A stretch of DNA of 57,081 nucleotides from Candidatus Poseidoniales archaeon (GCA_012964335.1 DTUF01000006.1:1-57081), one strand, 5' to 3'. Shown: positions 26,024 to 35,342, counted from the stretch's first letter. Notes: generated by a model not told the origin, from the sequence alone. Made by a program: numbers and translations.

Positions 26024-28144
26024 ATGAGCAGTGACAGTGTACGCATTGCGTCCCCTTGCAAAGACGGAGATCACGGTAAATTCGAAGTCAAGTCAAGTGA
26101 TGGCTGGGCTCGCCTAGGTTTGTTCCATACAAATACTCACAAATTATCTACGCCAACTCTTTTGCCCGTCGTAAATCCGAACATCCAGGCTATTTCCCCT
26201 AGTGAAATGTGGGACATCGGCTTTGAAGCATTGATTACTAATTCATACATCATTTGGAAGGGTGAGGAACTCAAAGAAAAGGCCCTAAAACAAGGAGTGC
26301 ACAAACTTCTCAATTATCAAGGGGTTGTAATGACAGACTCAGGAGTTTTCCAGCAATATGTGTATGGCGATGTTGAAATCGGCGAAGTAGAAGTGGTTGA
26401 ATTTCAACGGGATATAGGGGTTGACATCGCCACAATGATGGATGTATTTGGCCGTCCTGATATGACAAGAGAGGAACTTGAGGATGCAGTTGCAGTAACC
26501 GCAGAAAGAGGTCCTGCGGCATTGGAAGCGGCAGGTGAAACATTGTTGAATGGTCCGATTCAAGGTGGGACATTCTCAGATTTACGAGAGAAGTCCGCTT
26601 TCATGATGTCAGAGATGGACTTCGCGGTGCATCCGATTGGTGGCGTGGTGCCATTGATGGAAAACCAACGTTATCGCGAACTAGTTGAACTCATAGTTGC
26701 TAGTAAGTCACAACTTACACCCGAAAGGCCGGTGCATTTGTTTGGCTGTGGCCATCCAATATTATTCCCGATTTGCATTGCGCTTGGAATTGATTTATTC
26801 GATTCAGCAGCGTATGCTTTGTTCGCAAAGGATAATCGTCTTCTAACCCCTACTGGTACAATCAAACTTGATGAAATCAAAGAATGGCCACATCTCTCCC
26901 CTGCTCTTTTTTCAATAACTCCATCAGAAGTAAGAAACCTACCAAAAGATGAGAAAATTGAATTGTTGGCTCGTCATAATTTACATGTCACAGCTGCAGA
27001 ACTTGCACGTTGTCGCGAAGCAATTCGCAATAACACGTTATGGAATTTAGTTGAACAGAGAAGCCACGCTAACCCAGAACTTAGGGAAGCAACCCTTTGG
27101 CTTTACGAAAATATGCCTGTTGACCTTGTGTTAAACACCCCTCCTTGCCGGGCTGGAGGAGTTCAATGGTCAACCGATATTGACATGCACCCACGAATAG
27201 TACACGCTTCACACTGGATTGATTGGGTACCTCCTCCATGTGACCATATTGGTAATTTAATCAATCTAGAAGATCGATTCGTGGTTGTTATTCACGGCAG
27301 TTCTGGACCTTGGCGTGAATCTGATGGCAGTATTATTTCCAAGATGGTGCGCAATTGGCCTCAAATTGTGCCTTTAGTTTACACCCCAATTGGATTAATT
27401 CCTTTCCAACTTGAAGATCTAAATCCGTTTGCACATGTATTAGGACCTGGGATTCTATGGGATGCTTCATTACCAGAATTTGATAATCAAAACGAAGTTG
27501 AAGAGTATTTTTTGCCTTTAGCAGAAGAATTACTTGATTGCAATCTTGAAAGAATAGTCCTCCATAGGTCTAGAAATGAAGAAGAGGAATTATTTGAGCG
27601 ACTAACTACTTTGCTAGGTGAGAAAATGCCTACTGGCGAGGGTAAACGAGCGGACGTCAGGACCCATCATCAGCGCTTCGCTATCTGTGATAAGATTAAC
27701 CTCTTCACAGGTTTAGGCTACGATGTAACACATTCTATAGCGCCCAACTTAACTTTTGTAATGAGTCGTACTCGGCGAGTGAACAATGTTTTACTCGACG
27801 AAGTTCATATTTTCAGTCAGAGACTAACTGACGGTGGCTTGAGTTTGACGACAGATGGTGCTAAGTGGATTCATAGTTTGATGGTTGCAGATTCTGAAAA
27901 TGTTGGTCTGCCTGAAGTAATCATTGATTCAGATGCTGAACCATTTGTTCGTGATGGCCGTAATGTAATGCATGGTTTCATTCTTGGTCACCAAGGTTTG
28001 TTACGAACTGGAATGGCGTGCTTGATTGTCAATCAATCAGGTGAATTAGTTGCCCACGGTATAGCTCAATGTGGTGAACGTGAATTACTTGCCTTTGGCA
28101 AAGGAATTGCGGTGAAAACTCGCGGTGGAATCCCACTCAATTGA
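26024..28144 (+). CDS. tgtA: archaeosine tRNA-guanine transglycosylase, zinc site lost
   Basis: The 706-residue protein shows the archaeal TGT layout. The catalytic barrel (about 1-345) is followed by linker domains and a C-terminal PUA domain (about 640-706, from GRNVMHGFILG). In archaea it exchanges guanine 15 in the tRNA D-loop for preQ0. Both catalytic aspartates appear kept: MTDSGVFQ (Asp 105) and FDSAAYALFAKD (Asp 260). The structural zinc site is altered: where the family has a CxCxxC motif, this protein reads HLSPAL (residues 290-295). GGTGA plus four bases precedes ATG 26024. It could alternatively be an ArcS-like paralogue, but keeping both aspartates argues for transglycosylase chemistry. 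Confidence 0.85.
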   Translation: MSSDSVRIASPCKDGDHGKFEVKSSDGWARLGLFHTNTHKLSTPTLLPVVNPNIQAISPSEMWDIGFEALITNSYIIWKGEELKEKALKQGVHKLLNYQGVVMTDSGVFQQYVYGDVEIGEVEVVEFQRDIGVDIATMMDVFGRPDMTREELEDAVAVTAERGPAALEAAGETLLNGPIQGGTFSDLREKSAFMMSEMDFAVHPIGGVVPLMENQRYRELVELIVASKSQLTPERPVHLFGCGHPILFPICIALGIDLFDSAAYALFAKDNRLLTPTGTIKLDEIKEWPHLSPALFSITPSEVRNLPKDEKIELLARHNLHVTAAELARCREAIRNNTLWNLVEQRSHANPELREATLWLYENMPVDLVLNTPPCRAGGVQWSTDIDMHPRIVHASHWIDWVPPPCDHIGNLINLEDRFVVVIHGSSGPWRESDGSIISKMVRNWPQIVPLVYTPIGLIPFQLEDLNPFAHVLGPGILWDASLPEFDNQNEVEEYFLPLAEELLDCNLERIVLHRSRNEEEELFERLTTLLGEKMPTGEGKRADVRTHHQRFAICDKINLFTGLGYDVTHSIAPNLTFVMSRTRRVNNVLLDEVHIFSQRLTDGGLSLTTDGAKWIHSLMVADSENVGLPEVIIDSDAEPFVRDGRNVMHGFILGHQGLLRTGMACLIVNQSGELVAHGIAQCGERELLAFGKGIAVKTRGGIPLN

Positions 28145-28225
28145 ATTCAAACCAATTGTGCTTACTATCTCCTTCATCGTTACAATCGTTGGATACCGAT
28201 AGGGGATTGATTCAAGGGCTATCTT

Positions 28226-28244
28226 CCCCTCACACAGTGAGGGG
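28226..28244 (+). promoter_or_regulatory. strong hairpin covering the ribosome binding site of the ABC operon
   Basis: CCCCTCAC and GTGAGGGG pair perfectly (eight pairs) around the loop ACA, ending nine bases before the TTG start at 28253. The downstream arm contains the GAGGGG that would act as ribosome binding site. Folded RNA would therefore hide the site; as DNA it is also a dyad suitable for an operator. Confidence 0.55.
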
Positions 28245-28252
28245 GCGATACA

Positions 28253-29257
28253 TTGCAGACAATTATCGCAACAGAGAATCTCACCAAGATGTACGGGCCT
28301 CACGTCGCATTGGACGAAATGAGTCTGAAAATCAATAGTGGAGCAACGGCACTTCTTGGCCCTAACGGTGCAGGTAAAAGTACGATGATCAAAACACTCC
28401 TAGGATTAATCCAACTTACATCAGGGGATGGTGAGGTATTAGGATACAACATCCGAACAGAAGGGGATAGTATCCGCCAAAGAATTGGTTACATGCCTGA
28501 ATATGATTGTTTGACTCCTGAGATGAATGCGGTACATCAAGTGAAATATTGCGGTGAATTAACTGGGATGAACACCAATATTGCAATGCAAAGGGCACAT
28601 GAGGTTCTAGAATACGTCGGTTTAAGGGACCAGCGTTATCGTGAAATTTCCAGTTTCTCAACTGGAATGATGCAAGCGACAAAGTTAGCATGTGCAATAA
28701 TTCATGACCCTGAACTTTTGATTTGTGACGAACCAACCAATGGCTTAGATACGAAGGCTCGTGGTTTTATGCTTGATACATTGTTTCAAGTGGTAAAACA
28801 AGGGGACAGGTCAATTTTAATGTGTAGTCATTTAATGGATGATGTTGAAAAAATATGCGACCGCATTGTTATGATTCACAAAGGAAAACTGATTGCTCAA
28901 GGAAAAATTGAGGATTTGAAAGCAATTGACCGCGAAATTGAGATTTGGGTTTGGGGTGGCGCTTCGCGAATGGAAACTGCAATGAAAGATGCTGGATTAA
29001 CACCACGCAGAACCGGTCGAGTGATGCGAGTTGTACGTCAGGATGAAACCACTTACGACTTAGTTCTAGAATTAGCGGCCAAGGCAAAGGTTCAGATTCG
29101 CAGAATGGAAGATTACGAACCTTCTCTTGAAGACCTTTTCCTAGTAATAATGGATCGTCTAGGATACGGTGTGAAATCATCTGCTGACTTATTGCAGTCA
29201 CAACCTCCAACCACCTCCGTTGCACCTTCTCCATCACAACCAGGAGGGAATTTTTGA
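28253..29257 (+). CDS. ABC transporter ATPase, first of exporter cassette
   Basis: The 334-residue ATPase has Walker A GPNGAGKST, a divergent signature FSTGMMQ in place of LSGGQ, and Walker B LLICDEPTNGLD. The C-terminal 100 residues form an accessory domain as in ABC-2 exporter ATPases. The start is TTG 28253, preceded by GAGGGGG inside a hairpin. The end overlaps the next gene (ATGA), so this is the first gene of a five-gene unit. It would power export from the cytoplasm together with the permeases; the substrate is unknown. Confidence 0.92.
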   Translation: MQTIIATENLTKMYGPHVALDEMSLKINSGATALLGPNGAGKSTMIKTLLGLIQLTSGDGEVLGYNIRTEGDSIRQRIGYMPEYDCLTPEMNAVHQVKYCGELTGMNTNIAMQRAHEVLEYVGLRDQRYREISSFSTGMMQATKLACAIIHDPELLICDEPTNGLDTKARGFMLDTLFQVVKQGDRSILMCSHLMDDVEKICDRIVMIHKGKLIAQGKIEDLKAIDREIEIWVWGGASRMETAMKDAGLTPRRTGRVMRVVRQDETTYDLVLELAAKAKVQIRRMEDYEPSLEDLFLVIMDRLGYGVKSSADLLQSQPPTTSVAPSPSQPGGNF

Positions 29258-30438
29258 TGGAAGATGACATACCATCTGTTGATGACCTATTTCCTGATGA
29301 TGATTTTCTACCGTCTAAACCAAGCACAGAATCAATCCCTGAACCCGATGTTGAAAATGATGATATTGAATCTTTGATGGCAGTTGAACAGGCATTACCC
29401 GAACCAGAAATTCTACCCGCTGATGCTGAATTCATGGGTGAAAAGGGAGGTGTAGTTACTGGGAGAGGACGTATGGAGGCAGCCTTTGGTACAGGTGATG
29501 GTGATGAAACAGCAACCGCACAAGTAGCACAAGTATCATCTGAAGTGCAAACTGGAACAATCTTTCACCAAGTGTATCGCCCTTGGCGTGGGGAATTGAA
29601 CAGCCGTTGGGTTAGAAATTGGGCAATTCTGCGGTACCACATCTACGGACTTTTCTCAAAGGGGCATAAACCGTGGCCGGTGATGACTAAATTAGTTCTT
29701 TTCGGAGTTCTAATCACTTCAATTGGTGATTTGTTAATGCTTACAGTCGGGGCTGCCACAGGGGTTGAAGCAATTGAACGCTTAGCTGGGATTTCTCGAG
29801 GTAATTTGTATGGACATGTCCTATCATTTTGGTTCAGAAATGCCTGTACTTATCCGATAGTAACGGCATTAATTATTGGAGGGATGATAAGTGAAGATAG
29901 ACGAAACGGGACTTCTGCACTCTATTTTTCACGTCCAATTAATAGGCGAGATTACGCAGCGATGAAGTTTCTATCAGTTGCAATTATACTCTCTGTTGTC
30001 GTATTGTTTACTCTATCTGCTTACTACCTTGGGGCAATTCTAGTCGGTGGTGAAGGGTGGTCCTACGTCATGGACACGGGATTATTGTTCCTTGGGGCGT
30101 TTGCTGCTGGCACTCTTCTTGTGTTCACATACACCAGTATTGGCCTTGCCCTTTCATCAGTTAGTTCTGGAAAATTCTTTCCTGCCGTAGCCTTCATTGG
30201 ATTGATTTTGGGAACAAAAATGGTTGCATTCTTGATATGGGCATTGTTTGATAGTAGTGCAATATACCTAATTTCACCATATGATAATTTGGCTCATGTG
30301 GGGCAATGGATGCTTGGATTGAACCATACTTACGAGCATCCTGCTTCTTGGAGTCTAGTGATGTTGATTACAATGAATGCTGTATCCCTCTACATTCTAT
30401 CGGCTAGAGTTTCTTCACTGGAGGTGACGCGTGAGTGA
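29254..30438 (+). CDS. ABC-2 type permease with acidic N-terminal extension
   Basis: The 394-residue protein begins with about 110 cytoplasmic residues rich in Asp and Glu, unusual for this family. About six membrane helices follow. The short block GMISEDRRNGTSALYFSRPI between helices is the typical ABC-2 coupling region with conserved E and GT. It overlaps the ATPase gene before it and the second ATPase gene after it by four bases each. It therefore probably pairs with one of the two ATPases. Confidence 0.88.
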   Translation: MMEDDIPSVDDLFPDDDFLPSKPSTESIPEPDVENDDIESLMAVEQALPEPEILPADAEFMGEKGGVVTGRGRMEAAFGTGDGDETATAQVAQVSSEVQTGTIFHQVYRPWRGELNSRWVRNWAILRYHIYGLFSKGHKPWPVMTKLVLFGVLITSIGDLLMLTVGAATGVEAIERLAGISRGNLYGHVLSFWFRNACTYPIVTALIIGGMISEDRRNGTSALYFSRPINRRDYAAMKFLSVAIILSVVVLFTLSAYYLGAILVGGEGWSYVMDTGLLFLGAFAAGTLLVFTYTSIGLALSSVSSGKFFPAVAFIGLILGTKMVAFLIWALFDSSAIYLISPYDNLAHVGQWMLGLNHTYEHPASWSLVMLITMNAVSLYILSARVSSLEVTRE

Positions 30439-31424
30439 TTCCTGACCTTTCTCAAGTTGGTACTGGCGAAACCAAAGAGTGGGCCCCAGTGGCTGAAGCC
30501 CCACACATCATGCTTGACCATGTGACCAAAACCTATGGTTCTGTGATGGGTTTGAATGACGTAAGTATAGCCATCAAAGGAGGAGTGACTGGCATCCTTG
30601 GTCAAAATGGCGCTGGCAAATCCACCCTGTTCAAGTTGATTGTAGGCAGATTACGACCTAGTTCTGGAAATGTACACCTGTTTGGTACCAATCCATTCAA
30701 AAATCCGGCTCCATATTCTCGGATTGGCTATGTATCCGAATCGGAACACCTGTATGATTGGATGACAGGACTTGACTTCGTTGCTACTCTTGCACGCCTC
30801 TACGGATACACTAGAGATGAGGCGAAGGAACGGGCACTGCACGTTCTAGAGTTCGTCGGTTTAGAGGACGTCGTCAACAAGGAGATTGGGAAATACAGCA
30901 AGGGGATGAGGCAGAGGGTGAAAATCGCTCATGCACTCGTAAATGAGCCGGACCTAATTATTCTTGATGAACCATTAGCAGGATGTGACCCGTTGGCCCG
31001 AACAACGATTATGAACGTTGTACGTGAACTTGGGGCGATGGGGAAAACTGTGCTTGTGAGTAGCCACATACTTTCCGAAATTGAACGAATTACTGAACAG
31101 ATATTGATTCTTCATAATGGGCGACTTTTGGCTCTTGGAAACCTGCACGCGATTCGTGAACTTCTTGACAAACATCCTCACCGTATTCTTTTGCGAACTG
31201 ATAACCCACGAGGGTTAGGTACTGCGTTCCTTCCTCACGAAGATGTGTATGGAGTTCGCTTCCCAAAAAGTGATGAGTTAGTGGTTGAAACCAATAACCT
31301 CTCTTCTGTGCATCAAGCCCTTCCAGGTATCTGTCATGAGAGTGGAATCAGAGTTACTGCGATTGAGAATCCAGATGATAACTTAGAGTCCTTACTTGGA
31401 TATCTAATTGAGGGGAGGTCATGA
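30435..31424 (+). CDS. ABC transporter ATPase, second of exporter cassette
   Basis: The 329-residue ATPase has Walker A GQNGAGKST, signature YSKGMRQRVKIA, Walker B LIILDEPLAGCD, and a C-terminal accessory region of about 90 residues. The start GTG 30435 overlaps the previous stop, and the end overlaps the next gene by four bases. Two different ATPases and two different permeases in strict alternation suggest either a heterodimeric transporter or two linked exporters made in equal amounts. Confidence 0.92.
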   Translation: MIPDLSQVGTGETKEWAPVAEAPHIMLDHVTKTYGSVMGLNDVSIAIKGGVTGILGQNGAGKSTLFKLIVGRLRPSSGNVHLFGTNPFKNPAPYSRIGYVSESEHLYDWMTGLDFVATLARLYGYTRDEAKERALHVLEFVGLEDVVNKEIGKYSKGMRQRVKIAHALVNEPDLIILDEPLAGCDPLARTTIMNVVRELGAMGKTVLVSSHILSEIERITEQILILHNGRLLALGNLHAIRELLDKHPHRILLRTDNPRGLGTAFLPHEDVYGVRFPKSDELVVETNNLSSVHQALPGICHESGIRVTAIENPDDNLESLLGYLIEGRS

Positions 31425-32965
31425 ATATGGAAGACGACCCAACTGATTTCATTAGGACACCGAAGGTACCCGAGGAATCCCCTCAGCCTGAATCAATTCC
31501 TCAAACCTTTGAGCAGCAGGTTGAGGATGCAAGAAATGCACAGATGGTTGAAGCGGCTCAGTTAACAGAACCAACTCAACAGAGTATGCCCGCTGCTGCG
31601 GCTGGGGCCGCTGTAGCACAGATTCAGAGAGTTCAAGCACAAGCTGCACAGGTAATGAGACCTCTGACAGATACTGTTTGGAGTAAGTTAGACCGCAAGG
31701 CTACAGCGGTAACAGAATTCACATTGCGTCAGTACAGAACCAAGAATTCAACTTGGGTTGTGCTAGGTATCGGAATGGTGTTCGTCGCCATGATATTGAT
31801 GTTTTATGGTGAAGCGATGTCATCAGGTTTTGATTCTGTTGACAATGATGGCGATTCTTACGATTATGATGGAGATGGCTACCCAACGGGGCAAGAGAGA
31901 ATTTACGGCACAAATCCATGGGATGAAAATAGCCACCCCGACCCTGAATTGGTTGCACCGGACCCCCCTGAAAAATGGATAGACGAAGATGGAATTGATT
32001 GGGATGGTGATTATTCTAACTCTAATCAAGGATATGATGACGACGGAGATTGCACAGGTGAGGGATGGGTGGATTCTGAATCTTTTGAAATTCCTTACAA
32101 CCAAGATACAAACCGTGACGGGATTAACTGTAATGTTCGATATACAATGAATTCAACTACCCAAACAATCTACATGATAAATGCGGATCCTAATGTTGAT
32201 GAAGACCCAGATGATGAGGCATTTCTGAAAGAATCACTTCACAGGGCTTTCGTTCTAGGGTTTGGAAAAATTGGATTCGCATTCTTAATTGGAATCTTCG
32301 TTCCTCTTTTCCTCGCAACAGGGTTGGTCCGCGACGAGATGGAGAGAGGCACACTTCACTATATCATGGGTAAGCCGATAGCACGGGCTGAAATTCTTGC
32401 TTACCGACTTTTAGGATATATTGCTCTTGTTTGGCCTTACGTCACGGTGTTAATACTCATCACTGCTATTGTTACAGGCTTCCTAGCTCCTTCAGATTCA
32501 ATATTCAGATTCCATGACATGTCAGCTTGGCTAGGGGTATTGTTAGCTTCTTGGCTGGTGATGTTAGCATACGGCACAATCTTCTGTACATTAGGGGTTG
32601 TTAGCCCTAAATTTGGTTTGTGGATTGCAATTGGCTTTGGTGTGTGGGAATTTGCAATGGCGATGATATCGCTCGGTGCACCAAATTTCCCGCTTACTTG
32701 GTTATCGGTTTCACATTGGGGGATTGAAATTATCAATTGTACATCTGTTTTAGCTTATCCAGACCAAAGTTACTTGATAGAAATTGCTAACATGAATAAC
32801 GATTGGGGTAGTGAGGCTGCATTAGCAGGATTCTATAGTCCGCCAAGTGTAATTGCAGGAAGTCCTTTTGCCTCATTACTAATCTCAGTTCTTGTCTTGG
32901 TATTATTCACAGTTTTCGCTCTCTTTATTGGTCAGTCTAGCCTTAAGCGAAAGGAATTAAATTGA
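31421..32965 (+). CDS. ABC-2 type permease with Asp-rich extracellular loop
   Basis: The 514-residue protein has a Gln/Ala-rich cytoplasmic N-terminus of about 105 residues and a first membrane helix at about 110-130. An outer loop of about 140 residues then carries calcium-binding-like repeats (DNDGDSYDYDGDGYPTGQE, then DDDGDCTGEG). At least five further helices follow, with the coupling block LVRDEMERGTLHYIMGKPIAR. A thrombospondin-3-like segment between the first two helices is not a usual part of ABC-2 permeases. It sits at the cell surface and could sense calcium or bind a partner. Confidence 0.88.
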   Translation: MNMEDDPTDFIRTPKVPEESPQPESIPQTFEQQVEDARNAQMVEAAQLTEPTQQSMPAAAAGAAVAQIQRVQAQAAQVMRPLTDTVWSKLDRKATAVTEFTLRQYRTKNSTWVVLGIGMVFVAMILMFYGEAMSSGFDSVDNDGDSYDYDGDGYPTGQERIYGTNPWDENSHPDPELVAPDPPEKWIDEDGIDWDGDYSNSNQGYDDDGDCTGEGWVDSESFEIPYNQDTNRDGINCNVRYTMNSTTQTIYMINADPNVDEDPDDEAFLKESLHRAFVLGFGKIGFAFLIGIFVPLFLATGLVRDEMERGTLHYIMGKPIARAEILAYRLLGYIALVWPYVTVLILITAIVTGFLAPSDSIFRFHDMSAWLGVLLASWLVMLAYGTIFCTLGVVSPKFGLWIAIGFGVWEFAMAMISLGAPNFPLTWLSVSHWGIEIINCTSVLAYPDQSYLIEIANMNNDWGSEAALAGFYSPPSVIAGSPFASLLISVLVLVLFTVFALFIGQSSLKRKELN

Positions 32966-32974
32966 GGCTTCAAA

Positions 32975-34201
32975 ATGTTGGAGCCTAATCTCGAAGAGTC
33001 TTCAAGGAAATGGAGCGAACTAGAGAAGTTTGAAGGTGATTTTTCTTCATTCTGGAATCTTGACACTCTGCCGCCACTTAGACGCCTTTCATGGTGGTGG
33101 TGGTGGTGGCTAGTTCTCATTCCTGACAAAGAAAGGCCAGGACGTAGTAAACAGCTGATGGTGCTTTGGTCAACCCGTGATTGTGAGCGTATTGATGTCA
33201 GCGGATTCGATTGGGAGGGTGGTGGCAGAACTCATACTGATGAAGATGGAGGAATCGTTTTCCCAGGTATGGTGGCCTCTTGGTGGTTTGATGGTGAAAA
33301 GGTGTTTGAACCACTCGTGCTAAGAGAGGCGAGGATGGCATCAATTTGCGCAGACCATCCGTTGTGGGGCGCAAAAGAGACAGATGGCGGTGGTGCTGTA
33401 ATTCCAATTCTAGAAGATGACTTATCAATGGGATTAGCGGCTGATAGAAGCAATTTTTGGCTTAAATTAACTTCTGATGAGAAGGCGATATCAGAGGGTT
33501 CTCCAGAAAAATTTGATTTGAAAATGACCCCCTGGAATCGAGAAATTTCAGCTCTTGAATACAAACACAATGTATACGCCGGAAATATGGGTTATGATAT
33601 TTTGAGAATTCATGGGACTAAGTGCAGTGGAACAATTGATGGCGAAGAAGTAGAAGGGACTGCATATTTCCAAAAAGTAACGGTTCAGGCCCCATCAATT
33701 CCGTGGTTTTGGGGGATGCTACATTTTGATGATGGCTCATATCTAGATTGGTGGTTACCTCACATTTCACTTTCCGTAACAGCGAAAGATTCTGATCCAT
33801 GGAAATTGAGAGATTTCACTCGCCTACCTTTAGCTGGTGCTGGTATGTTCAAAGATGCCGGTCGGCAACGAACTGAAAACTTTGAACGCTGCGAGGTCAA
33901 ACTGATCCAGCCAAAAGGGGATGATGCAGAATATGATTCGGATAATAATCCCCTGCCAAAATTTCACATTAGGATGTGGAATGGCCGTACTCAAATTGGA
34001 TTAGTAGTGAGAGCCGTAGGTAGGGCCCATTGGTCATTTAACCAGCCAACCCGAGCGCATCTGACAAGTCATTTCACCTACAATGAATATCCACTAAAGG
34101 TTGAACAAATCACTGTGTTGGACGAGAAAGGCGTTCGTACACTGGGTGATTGGGAATGGCTTCATGGAAACGCAGAGCATAGTTGGGGCGTGTTACACTA
34201 G
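32975..34201 (+). CDS. cassette-associated protein, possibly AttH/CrtC-like lipocalin fold
   Basis: The 408-residue protein starts ten bases after the second permease and ends the cassette. The middle block GTAYFQKVTVQ ... WFWGMLHFDDGSYLDWW recalls the AttH/CrtC double-lipocalin family, which includes carotenoid hydratases, but the match is weak and made by eye. Near residues 40-45 six tryptophans stand in a row, encoded by six identical codons. The protein is very rich in Trp overall. It has no signal peptide, though the Trp run with LVLIP could insert shallowly in a membrane. A role in handling a lipid substrate of the exporter is inference. Confidence 0.6.
   Translation: MLEPNLEESSRKWSELEKFEGDFSSFWNLDTLPPLRRLSWWWWWWLVLIPDKERPGRSKQLMVLWSTRDCERIDVSGFDWEGGGRTHTDEDGGIVFPGMVASWWFDGEKVFEPLVLREARMASICADHPLWGAKETDGGGAVIPILEDDLSMGLAADRSNFWLKLTSDEKAISEGSPEKFDLKMTPWNREISALEYKHNVYAGNMGYDILRIHGTKCSGTIDGEEVEGTAYFQKVTVQAPSIPWFWGMLHFDDGSYLDWWLPHISLSVTAKDSDPWKLRDFTRLPLAGAGMFKDAGRQRTENFERCEVKLIQPKGDDAEYDSDNNPLPKFHIRMWNGRTQIGLVVRAVGRAHWSFNQPTRAHLTSHFTYNEYPLKVEQITVLDEKGVRTLGDWEWLHGNAEHSWGVLH
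33092..33109 (+). repeat. (TGG)6 trinucleotide tract
   Basis: Six uninterrupted TGG triplets lie in frame and encode six tryptophans in the last gene of the ABC cassette. Short tandem tracts of this kind can vary in copy number between strains. Confidence 0.9.
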
Positions 34202-34271
34202 TCCGTAGTTCTGTGAATAGAATCATATACAGCCGGTTCCCCTAAGATTTTGAAGCCAAAGAGGTTATTCC

Positions 34272-35342
34272 ATGTCAGAAGCAGGTATTGTCCAGGAAAT
34301 GAAAGCGAAAATTGATCCAGAGCAAGTTCAAGAAAGGTTCGATATGACATCGTACGAAACTGCATATTATTTCTGCAGACCTACGTTTTTTGCATTCTTA
34401 GCGAAATATGTGCTTTGTGCCCTAGTGTTAATAGTTCACCTACTGTTTTGGTGGGTAAATACATCTGATGGACTTGGTGATGATGCCAATGGATTATTGC
34501 AAATGCTGGTTGCAATTGTTAATCTTCTCGGCATCACTGGCTTCGTTTTCATTATGCTGATTGTTACCTGGTTCAATAGATTCATGAATTGGTCATCAAG
34601 TGGAACTTGGTATACAACCTCACTGCTTATTGTAACATTCACGCCAGGTCTATTCGTTGCAGACAATGTGATAGCCACCGTTATGGGTTGGTTTGGCAGC
34701 GATTTCTCAGGAGTTATTCCCTTTGACTGGAAGGATTCCTGGTATCTCATTTTGGGTATTGTTTACTCCGCTGCATTATTCATTTTGACCACATGGTATA
34801 GTAGGTCCTTCACATACGGTATATCTGATAGGGCAGTATACTTGAAGAAGGATTTCATGCTAACTCACACAATGCATAAAATCGACATGGTTGATATTGA
34901 CAACATGAAATTGAGCCAACCTTGGTATGGCCGAATACTTGGTTTTGGTACCGTTAATATGCTGACAGGTAGTGGATTTGGAGTAAGAGAACACACAACT
35001 TCAGTCTCAACAGGCGGTATTAGTGATGTTGCATCAGCAATTTCTGATGATGTCGGTTTTGTTAGAAAATTATTCCGAGGTTTGATTTTCATGGTATCTC
35101 TTCAAAGAACTAGAGAAGAGATGAACACTTCCGAGCCTGAGGATTGCATGTATGGTATCCGACAGCCTTCTGAAGTCTACAAACTCGTTAATGAACTGAA
35201 AGAGGGGATGAGAAGCCAAACTACTGGCCAAGGTACAGGGCAGCGTGCTGCTGATCCGGTTCAGCCTATTCAAGAAGAGGTGGTAGCCGCAGAACCAGAC
35301 GATGCTCTTGACAGCCCTGATGCTGACATGAACCTCAATTAG
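34272..35342 (+). CDS. four-helix membrane protein with bacterial-type PH domain
   Basis: The 356-residue protein has four membrane helices (about residues 35-60, 76-102, 112-136 and 158-180). A bPH2-like domain follows (about 183-290), recognised by YGISDRAVYLKK, the HKIDMVDIDNMKL strand and ILGFGTVNML. The C-terminus is acidic and disordered. Proteins of this build (DUF304) bind membranes or scaffold complexes, but their role is poorly known. A TATA-like ATCATATAC lies about 45 bases upstream, and GAGGT lies nine bases before the ATG. It follows the ABC cassette but probably has its own promoter. Confidence 0.78.
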   Translation: MSEAGIVQEMKAKIDPEQVQERFDMTSYETAYYFCRPTFFAFLAKYVLCALVLIVHLLFWWVNTSDGLGDDANGLLQMLVAIVNLLGITGFVFIMLIVTWFNRFMNWSSSGTWYTTSLLIVTFTPGLFVADNVIATVMGWFGSDFSGVIPFDWKDSWYLILGIVYSAALFILTTWYSRSFTYGISDRAVYLKKDFMLTHTMHKIDMVDIDNMKLSQPWYGRILGFGTVNMLTGSGFGVREHTTSVSTGGISDVASAISDDVGFVRKLFRGLIFMVSLQRTREEMNTSEPEDCMYGIRQPSEVYKLVNELKEGMRSQTTGQGTGQRAADPVQPIQEEVVAAEPDDALDSPDADMNLN

